Positions 55,968 through 64,000 of a stretch of 64,000 bases of DNA are shown here, one piece after another (position 1 is the stretch's first letter; every line of letters begins with the position of its first letter). A model generated the notes under the pieces. That model saw only the letters and a list, made by a program, of their open reading frames with translations, searched no databases and was not told the DNA's origin. The stretch lies in assembly GCA_012932865.1 (NCBI GenBank), contig SAXG01000011.1, forward strand, positions 868,001 through 932,000, given 5' to 3'. This DNA is from Amylostereum areolatum. Taxonomy: Eukaryota > Basidiomycota > Agaricomycetes > Russulales > Stereaceae. Position numbers and translations under genes: made by a program.

Positions 55968-56936
55968 GAGGTCAAGACGAATAAGGAGCAATGCAAAAGA
56001 CTTGCTCGCCGGGCGAAGGAAGCACTGATCGATATCGATAAATGCATGGAGGGTAAATGGGAAGCGGTGCCTCAAGGGCTCCTCGACAATGTGATGAAAC
56101 TCATAGAGTGTGTACCCCCTGCTTTGCCTTCTCTCGTGCGCTAACATGGAGGAAAGGGCGCTGGATTGAATCCATAGTTTTATGGTTAAACTCACGGAGA
56201 AGAGGTGGCTGAAACGGTTCATGTCGAAGGATGCCATCGAGAGTGAGCTCACGGAGTATACCCAACGCCTTGAGGACGTGAAGCAACGGTTTCTAGTGCG
56301 TTCTCGTTCCAGTTTTCCTGTTACGATCATCGTCCAGAAGTGACATTCGGATTTCGCACAGATTTCCGGGACGATCACGATGCAACTGACGATCGCCTCG
56401 ATGCCGAGTACCACCGCCACTTCCGCCCGCATCGACCCTGACAATGACACGTATGGAGACGACGGGTATCCCAAGCTCGCTCAGCACGAAGTCCCCCTTC
56501 TCCGGGAAAGCCACGGGATGGAAGGATAGTTTCAGGGGATAATCGAGGGCGAATTTAAGGGGAAGAGTGTGATGGTAAAACAGTACGAGGGAAAGAACGC
56601 GCGTCAAGTGGTGCGTATCTCCTACTGCGATTTCTGTCTGTTCTTTCGTCACTGAAGTCTTGAGTGTAAAGTCACCCGAACCTGCCACATCTAATGAGCT
56701 ATTGGAATGGCAAGACCGCGGTGCCTTTTATCGTCCTTCAGATCGGTGCGCGCGCGGTCACCTTTTCCTTGTTGTCACAAGCTGACGGAGAGACGTCAAT
56801 ACGTTGCTTCAGGATATTCTCGCGTTATCCGGCCAAAAATGTTCCTATGGAAATATATTGTTGGCACAGATCCCTCCTTCCATATCAGCGCCGAGGATTT
56901 AGTGGGTATGCCAACTGACAAACTGCAGCAAATCGT
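55968..56936 (+). pseudogene. Broken host-type gene beside gypsy-2 (kinase-linked N-terminal domain?)
   Basis: Exons 55968-56107, 56178-56295 and 56362-56610 keep phase; a further exon starts about 56672. The helical N-terminus (QCKRLARRAKEALIDIDKC, KLTEKRWLKRFMSKDAIESE) and the later HPNLPHLMSYWNGKTAVPF recall agaricomycete proteins in which such a domain precedes a kinase-like part; this is memory of the family, not proof. A TAG at 56527-56529 stops the third exon where tryptophan would suit. Any exon upstream of 55968 is cut off by the gypsy-2 insertion, whose duplication lies 16 bp away, probably in an intron. The 3' part beyond 56936 is not recognised. Confidence 0.45.
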
Positions 56937-58244
56937 AAGTGGGTAATACAATCTTTGCAATTCTCTGGATTCACGGCCAAAATCTCAAGGCATTGGACCT
57001 CTACGTAGTCAGCGTTGCAGCACATGCATATACACTTCCCCCTGACTATGAACAAGGTCAAAAGGTTGCTTAACGTGCGTCAATCACTGCGTTCAGGCCG
57101 TTTCTGCGCAGAGTCTGAGTAGCTGACCTAATCAGAGCTACTCGGAATCCCCGAAAAGGTGGTTTTCCCGGACGCGAGGTGGTCTGAGAAGGGACTTGTT
57201 CCATAGTGTATTAGATAGCTAGTTAGATTCTGAATAGACGAATGCACAGATGTATTCAGTTCCGGAGTAGTGTGAGACCCGCCACTTGATCAACAAGATT
57301 TTTCACTCAAGTCAGTTACTCTTTCGCGTCTCACCCCCATCACGTCTCCCCCCTCCGCCCCTTCCGCTAGCTCATTTCTCCCTTGGGTTCTTGCCGTCTA
57401 TCATACCTGCAGCAAACAAGAAAGTGTCGTTGAGCGCGCGCGGTGGCTGAGAAGTTCTTCTGGTGTGCACTTGCTTGACATGAGTCAAAACGAACCCCGG
57501 CGGGTGTACGATACCTCGGTGGAAGGCGGAGAATCACGCTGCAAGAGATGCTGAGCGCGCACGCCAGCCTGGAGCCAACATTCAAGCAGGCCCTTCATCT
57601 AGCGGGATTCGAGTTCGGAGGAGACGGCTGAGTGATGACGCGTCGGTACCACAGCAAAAAAGGGGGCGTTCAGGCGGAGAGGGTGGCTCGGAGGTGCGTA
57701 GTTTTTCTTTTCTTTTTATCACTCATGTGCTGAAGCACTTACAGGAATTTTCACCATCTGAGCTCCCAGTGGACATCTCAGGGAAAACCCTCCATGCAAA
57801 TCCGTGCAAATCCCCCGCAGATTTGGGGGTTTAGCGCTTTTGCAGATTAGCTAGGTCCCCTGCATATTTGGCACTCACTTAGCGCATATTTTGGTCCCTC
57901 CTTCACTATTAGTGCTGTGTTAAGAGGCGGCCTCATTAGTACGTAGTTCGTGCAAATTTAGCAGCCCTTCGCATATATGTCACAGGCATGGAAACCCTTG
58001 CACATTATTGGTTTGTTCTTGGCTTCAGGTTGGTACGAGTTGCGCACACATTTAACGTGAAGTTAGTGCAAACGTCCACGGAGGGCATGCATTGCATAGC
58101 AAAATTAGTGCAAAACGCGTACAAGATATGAGCTAAGGTAGTGCAAACGAGAACGAAAGCCGGAGAGCGGAGTACATGAGCGAAAACAATACGACAAGTG
58201 TGTACCAAGCAAATTAAGAGAACCTAGTAAGTGCGAATAGAGAA
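56937..58244. other. Intergenic; GTGCAAA repeats near one end
   Basis: No gene is supported. From about 57795 to 58150 the motif GTGCAAA recurs at least five times, with TTGCAC once on the other strand, together with a short palindrome around CCCCCGCAGATTTGGGGG. This may be the left subterminal region of the second Plavaka element. Confidence 0.4.
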
Positions 58245-60709
58245 TCAGCAATCATCAACATCCATGGCATCCCAGTCTATGGAAGCCGTGGCAATAGCAA
58301 CTTTGTGGGGAGTCGGCGAAGGAGTCTGAGCGGATCTACAGGAAAGTCAGCTCACAAGCACGACCGACAACGGGTGAGCTGAGATACTCACGAAACTTTC
58401 TTGTACATCCCGTGCAACACCTTGTGAAGGCCTGCGTCGCCTCGCTTGTCCTTGATCCTTCCCAGTGTTCCGAGGTGCCCTTCGTAGACATCGCTGAAGT
58501 TTGCGGCCGAGAAGTCTGTTTTTTCAGACTTGACCTTTTTGCCTTCCTTGCGTATCTTCACAAGCGGGGCGCTGGTGGCCTTGGACTTGTCGAGAAGAGA
58601 AGCGTACACCTGCAACAATAGAGTGGGTGTTAGCCTAAATCATATGCGGAGATGGATCTCATACCGAAGTGTATCCCAAGGCAACAAGGTCAGGCGTAAG
58701 TTCATACTCGCGCTCTTGTGTTGTAGGATTGACTGTACTAGGGAAAAGGTGGTCGTTTTCTTTGACAAAAGAGCTGTCGGAAAAGACGACTTGTCGAATA
58801 ACTTCGAGCCCAATGTCGTGCGTGTAAGGCATGTGTCGGTGCACGACGCCGCGCTGATCCGGGATTCAGCAAACGACGCAGAGGGAGCTATGAGATAGTA
58901 GACAAACCTCGGAACGGCAAAAGATGTACGTATAGTTCAGCAGTTCCTCGGCGGCCTTGCTTCGGAACTCGTCATTTATTTCGTGTCCAAGGCCATACCC
59001 CGCGGCTACTAGACTATCGCTAACTTTCTTGAAATCCAGGCGATAGTGACCGATACGGGTTGAAACCTGGGGGCTTCGTATCATGGAGTCGAGAAAATGA
59101 CAAGATGGAGAACGTACTATGGGTTCAAGGGCCGTCAAGTAGACAGGTTGAGCTATCATGCGGCGGTACATTTCCTGGGTATTTGGATTGTTCTTGGCAC
59201 CGGAAAGTAAAGCCTTCTTTGCCCACTTGACAGACATCGGTTTGTCCGGAAACCCTTTCCGAAACACAACGTTCACGCGCATGATGCCAAACGCCGCTTG
59301 AATGACGGTTTGCACGGTGACCGTCTGGGACTTCTTGCACATACGGCCTGTTGCTGGCATCTTCAGGTTAGTGTCAGAGGAGAACGTCGGAGCGTCTTCG
59401 ATTGGGGTTGGAGAACGCGAAGCTTCAGCGGCGATGAATCCATCCGATGGCACGTAGGGATCCTCTTCAACAAGTTTGTCACTGAGTGCGGGAGGCGAGG
59501 AGCGTAGATCAGATGGTGCGGGAGGCGAGGAGCGTAGATCAAACTGGTCGGGTGATGCACGAACAACCTGAAGTAGGGATCAGGTTTCCAACATGGGTTT
59601 CTAACATGGGATATACATACCTGGATATCCTGGGAAGGAGATGGAGGATCCGCCGGGATAGACGCTCTTGAGACACGCGCAACGACTAAAGGGTTGTTAG
59701 GGGTGGCGTTGGGAGTTTTCTGGATGGCCTGAGGAGGCGGAGTGAAACGAGGGATGGTTTGTCGGTTGATGGCTGTTACGACGGTGGAAGGTCGCTAAGA
59801 TGTGATTGTACGGCATGAGCTTGATTCAGAGTACTACAGGACTTGATACACACCTCCAATGCCATAGATTGTTGAAACTTCGTTGGACTCCTCTTCGCGA
59901 GGGCACAAAGCCGTTCTTCATCCTTTTGAGCCTCGGTGTCGTCCTCTTCCTCATCAGATAAATCGGAGTCAACGTCGGACGGAAGGATTCTCGCTCCATC
60001 ATCCTAATACTTGGCAGTACGTATGAGCACTCGAGAATTAATTCGAATGTGCTTACGTCGACGGGGGTGGCAGGGCGTGATTGTCGCACTGCGGCTGCCT
60101 GAGTCTTGTCACTAGAGAGCTGGGGAATAGGCTCGGGAGAGCGGGTAGTGGGCTCCTCCATGTTGCCGAGGTTCAACACCGGAGGGCGCGTACGACGACT
60201 CGGAGTGGGATTTGGAGCTGGCATAGAGGATGGTAGCAAGGTTGATGGTGAGCGACGGTGAGTGAGTCAAAATGGAGTCGTGAGAACAAAGTACCACTGT
60301 TGGCCTTGGGCTTTTTCGCAACGGGTCCTTGCGCGTCGTCCGGCTCTTTCGTCTCTGAGCTACGAGTCCGACGTTTACCTTGTCGAGACGGCACAGAAAC
60401 ATCTGATACGAAGAAAATGAACCTTCGGTATGTGGGTTTTAACCTCCTATAAATTGTGCTTACCTGTTGACTGGCCCGTGATAGCGAGTGGCGACTCGGA
60501 TGCTACTAAGTAGACGTGAGTAAGTATGGCTCAGATTAATGACAGGATAACTTACCAGCTGCTTTAGTGGCTGCGTCTTTCTCGGCCTTCTTGAGTGCCC
60601 GAGTATGTACTCCGCGTTCGCCAGATGACAAGAGCGACCTGTCATAGACGCGAAGTTCCGCCAGGGTAAGGTTGTTCAGGTTCATCTTGGACCCCTTCTG
60701 ATTTTGCAT
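58245..60709 (-). CDS. Plavaka-2 partner protein with DUF6532-like C-terminus
   Basis: Eleven exons (60709-60556, 60505-60464, 60402-60298, 60217-60057, 60003-59854, 59794-59621, 59567-59118, 59066-58908, 58853-58665, 58609-58392, 58335-58245) keep phase and give 630 aa. The N-terminal half is charged and disordered, with a tandem LRSSPPAPSD repeat. The C-terminal half is helical: VTVQTVIQAAFGIMRV, HYRLDFKKVSDSLVAAGYGL, HDIGLEVIRQVVFSDS, ELTPDLVALGYTSVYASLL and DFSAANFSDVYEGHLGTL. This matches my memory of DUF6532 and the motif order in the partner at 22025. It is divergent from the Plavaka-2 transposase, 329 bp between starts. No breaks were seen. Confidence 0.75.
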
Positions 60710-61038
60710 GGTGCACAGCGCAGGCAAGAACAAGGGAATAATTCACGAAAGGAAGGACAAGGGGAAGACCAGAAATAATAAGATGGGGGGAGGAAGGTGA
60801 GAGTTCCGCGAATCCGTGTCGTGTCAGGCTCAAACTTTGGACTCGTCACATTTGTGAAGGTTTCACAAAAACGTGATCTCTCGCAGGCCGAGCCGCACGC
60901 CGTAGGTATACACGTCGTCGTGCTCCTTGTATTCACACGCTTGCCTTCTATCCGATAAGGTGAGACTTGCCACTCTCAACTTGTCGTCTTCATCAACCTC
61001 AACCTCACTCCCCGTCTCTCCCAGTCACTAAACTTGCC
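60710..61038. promoter_or_regulatory. Divergent promoter of Plavaka-2 pair
   Basis: The 329 bp between the two start codons must serve both genes. No single motif stands out. Confidence 0.5.
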
Positions 61039-64000
61039 ATGTCCTCCGACTCAATATGCCCGGGCTGTTCCAAGACATTCTCACGTCAAGGAATCTCACA
61101 CCACTGGTCCCAAACGCAAAATGCCAACTGCCAGCGCGCATATCAGAGTCTGCTCGCTGATACCTTCGACGACGAGGGTTCCGACGACAAGGAAGCGACA
61201 ACAAATCCAGAAACTTGCACCGAGCAATCTCCCACCTTCGCAGTCGATCGGTTTGGGGCAGACTACTCTACAGAAGATTTCGAAATGGCCGCCGGAAACA
61301 ATCCCGACGACGATAGGCTTGTGTCACGGATCGCTCCATTTCTCTCTTCGTTTGCAGACCTCGTACACGCGACGTGTCACGGCACATGACTTTCCCTTGC
61401 ATCACATGCTTCAATGACGTCATTGCCCGGACTTCCGAGCGGGGTTCCGCATCCTTATCTATGACATCACTGCTCCGGACCTTCATCCTCCGCCCCATGA
61501 CTCCTTTCCTATTGTTCCCCCCGCTCGCACCACTATCGCATCGCATCGCACCATCGTTCCCACTTGTATATAAGGACAGTGTTTCTCTTCCCTTTTCCCT
61601 AGACTGTCCATCTCGTCATACGGTACTGTAGCGCACGTTGCACTACCCTAGACCCCGGCACTCTCAAATCTATTGTTTCTTCTCGCTCCTCCCATCGTCG
61701 CGACTTAGGCGGTTTCATCGGTCTCATAAACTGCGTTTCTGACAGCTTGCAGACGAGGGAGGCGAGGGAGACAAGGACGAGATGGACTGGGCGGACGAAC
61801 AGGACGAACAGGACGTGCGCGAAGAAGAAGAGATGGACGAGGTGGAGGCGTATGCGGATGAAGATGCACGCATCCTCGAGGAGTTGATGGCAGCTGTTCA
61901 TTGGGAGGCTATTGATGTGCCCATACTACCTCCAGCCTCCGTTTCTGTGATGGCCGCTGCCCCCGAGCCAACAGTGCCACCACTTCCCGCCTTTCTTAAT
62001 CCACCAGCTATGAATTTCAATGACGACTTTGGCCCCGAGCAGCTGCAAACCGCGCACCGTTCTCCCTACGAGATCCACCCTATCATCCACAAGTATCCAG
62101 GTCCGGCAGGAGCGGAGATCGGCACTGGTGGTGCGACTAGCGCATACGAGAAATCTCGAGTGGATATGGACGCCCATCAGCCGCACAACGTCTGGGCACC
62201 CTTTCATTCCAAACTCGATTGGAAGATGGCTTACTGGGCAAAGACACGAGGGCCCACGTCGTCGGCCGTCACCGAGCTCTTGCAGATGGATGAGGTCAGT
62301 CTCGTTCGCAGGTCTATTGGTATATGATCTGATAGACGAGTAGGTGTCAGATCGGCTAGGATTATCGTACAAGAATGTTACACAGCTGAACAAGATCATC
62401 GACGAGCAGTTGCCCGATCGTCCTACCTTTCGCAAGGAAGAAATCAGACTAGGTGGAGAAACATATGATCTCTACCTACGAGACGTTATTCCCTGCATCC
62501 GTGCCCTCTTTGGAGATCCCGAGTTTGCCAAGGACCTTGCGCTGGCGCCTGAACGACATTATAAGGATGAAGATATGACAATCCCGATCTACAATGAAAT
62601 GCACACGGGTCGATGGTGGTGGAGCGTCCAGGTATGTTTTCAGTTGCATCGGAATATCATATTTACTGACTTACATCTAGAAATCTATCGAGAGCATCTA
62701 CCCGGGGGCAACAATCATCCCATTGATCTTCTCGTCGGACAAAACTCAGCTCACGATGTTTCGCAACAAAGCGGCCTACCCCGTATACATGACAATAGGG
62801 AATATCACAAAGGACTCGCGACACAAACCATCACGTCGAGCCCAAGTACTTGTAGGCTACCTTCTGACGGCCAAGCTCGACCAGATCACCAACAAGGCTG
62901 CGCACTGCCGCGCACTTTCAAACCTCTTTCACGAATGCATGCGGCGTATTTTGGCACCTGTCAAGGCCTGCGGCGAGGCGGGAATAGCCATGACAAGTGG
63001 TGACGGGAAATGGCATCACTGCCACCCAATCTACGCTACGTTCGTAGGCGACTACCCAGAACAGGTTCTCGTCTCGTGCACGCTTACGGGCGACTGCCCG
63101 AAATGCCACACTCCCCACAACGAACTTGGGGAGTACATCCTAAACCCGGAGCTCCGTGATCGCGAGGCGGTCCTGGATGTCTTTGATCTCCAAGACGGCG
63201 ATCCCACAACCTTCCACGCTGCATGCCGCGAAGCGCGCCTGAAGCCAACCTTCCACCCTTTCTAGGAGGATCTTCCATATGCAGACGTGTTTGTCGCGAT
63301 CACACCAGACATCTTACACCAGATGTACCAAGGAGTTGTCAAGCACGTCATCTCATGGGTAACGGAGCCAGGAGTGTTCGGGGCGGAGGAGATAGATGCG
63401 CGCTGTCGTCGTATGCCTCCAAACCACAACCTCCGAATCTTTACAAACGGCATATCAACACTTTCTCGAGTTTCGGGAACCGAGCATAAGCAGATGTGCC
63501 GAGTGTTAATGGGACTTATCGTCGACTTGCCTCTCCCGAACAACATGAATCCTTCACGTCTCATCAATGCTGTCCGTGCTCTCTTAGATTTCCTCTACAT
63601 AGCCCAATTCCCATCACACACATCCAAAACTCTGGATGACCTCGACGATGCACTCCGCCGCTTCCATGAAAACAAGGAGATCTTCGTCGACTTGGGCATA
63701 CGAGAACACTTCAATCTTCCAAAGATACATGCAATGTGCCACTACCGCCCCAGCATCGAGCTCTTCGGAACGACCGATAACTACAACACGGAGCAGTCCG
63801 AACGTCTTCACATCGATTTTGCGAAGGATGCATACCGCGCAAGCAACCGTAAAGATGAGTACCCGCAAATGACAACATGGCTCGAGCGCAGGGAGAAAAT
63901 CCAGAGGCATGCAGTGTTTATCGCTTGGCGTCTCGCTGGGCATCCTGAGCCTTCCAAATTCCAAACCCCTGATACACCATTGCGTCCATGCATTGTCATG
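61039..64000 (+). pseudogene. Plavaka-family transposase 2, broken, runs off the window
   Basis: Exon 1 is 61039-62294 and contains the solo LTR at 61322-61744. Exon 2 is 62344-62631; exon 3 starts at 62681 and runs to the window edge. A zinc finger opens it (C7, C10, H22, C31). Family motifs follow: IPCIRALFGDPEFAKDLALA, FSSDKTQLTMFRNKAAYPVY, MTIGNITKDSRHKPSRRAQ, TPDILHQMYQGVVKHVI and LLDFLYIAQFPSHTSKTLDD. A TAG at 63263-63265 replaces the tryptophan expected in HPFWEDLPY. The frame is continuous across the LTR when it and one duplication copy are disregarded. With both lesions it cannot make transposase. The 3' end lies beyond the window. Confidence 0.88.
61322..61744 (+). repeat. Solo LTR of the gypsy-2 family
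   Basis: A 423-bp LTR with TGTCA...TGACA ends and no internal element. It is flanked by GCTTG at 61317-61321 and 61745-61749. It interrupts exon 1 of Plavaka-2. It arose by recombination between the two LTRs of an earlier full insertion. Confidence 0.95.

Noticed and set aside
1..64000. tRNA, rRNA and other structural RNA genes
   Set aside because: No conserved tRNA boxes or rRNA segments were recognised on either strand; a covariance-model search could still find a divergent one.

Overview
The window is fungal nuclear DNA, almost certainly from an agaricomycete basidiomycete. Genes have many short introns (44-74 nt). The transposon families (Plavaka, KDZ with a CxC2 cysteine cluster, chromodomain Ty3/Gypsy) are those typical of mushroom and polypore genomes. 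No rRNA, tRNA or CRISPR was seen. Exon maps below were built by eye and were checked for reading phase.

Layout. 1-8180: a MITE, then a complete Ty3/Gypsy chromovirus on the minus strand (gypsy-1, 662-8175, TSD TTATG). 8494-18406: the most gene-like stretch. It holds a conserved F-box-like gene, a tail-to-tail pair of OTT_1508-like deaminase paralogues (one broken, one intact), a MYND-finger gene and an unknown five-exon gene. 18416-24396: an intact Plavaka transposase (978 aa) head to head with a 648-aa partner gene. 25296-28496: a third deaminase paralogue, frameshifted and split by a 900-bp long-TIR element. 28829-55946: a second Ty3/Gypsy element (gypsy-2, TSD CCCAC) whose gag is split by a 20,021-bp KDZ DNA transposon (30582-50602). 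55968-56936: a broken host-type gene next to gypsy-2. 58245-64000: a second head-to-head Plavaka pair, its transposase broken by a solo LTR and a nonsense codon.

The most unusual object is the giant KDZ element. It has ~87-bp imperfect TIRs, a 7-bp target duplication, an intact 1,171-aa KDZ transposase, and at least seven further genes. Four of those belong to one unrecognised family with tryptophan-pair motifs, a conserved first intron and, in two members, a six-cysteine cluster.

The two Plavaka loci share a design: the transposase is divergent from a partner gene with a DUF6532-like helical C-terminus. Both gypsy elements appear to self-prime: predicted mRNA 5' ends 33-34 nt downstream of a TATA box are complementary (10-11 nt) to a site 2 nt inside the 5' LTR. 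Differences between LTR pairs fall almost entirely at CpG sites, and several nonsense codons fit C-to-T change, which suggests methylation-linked decay of these elements.
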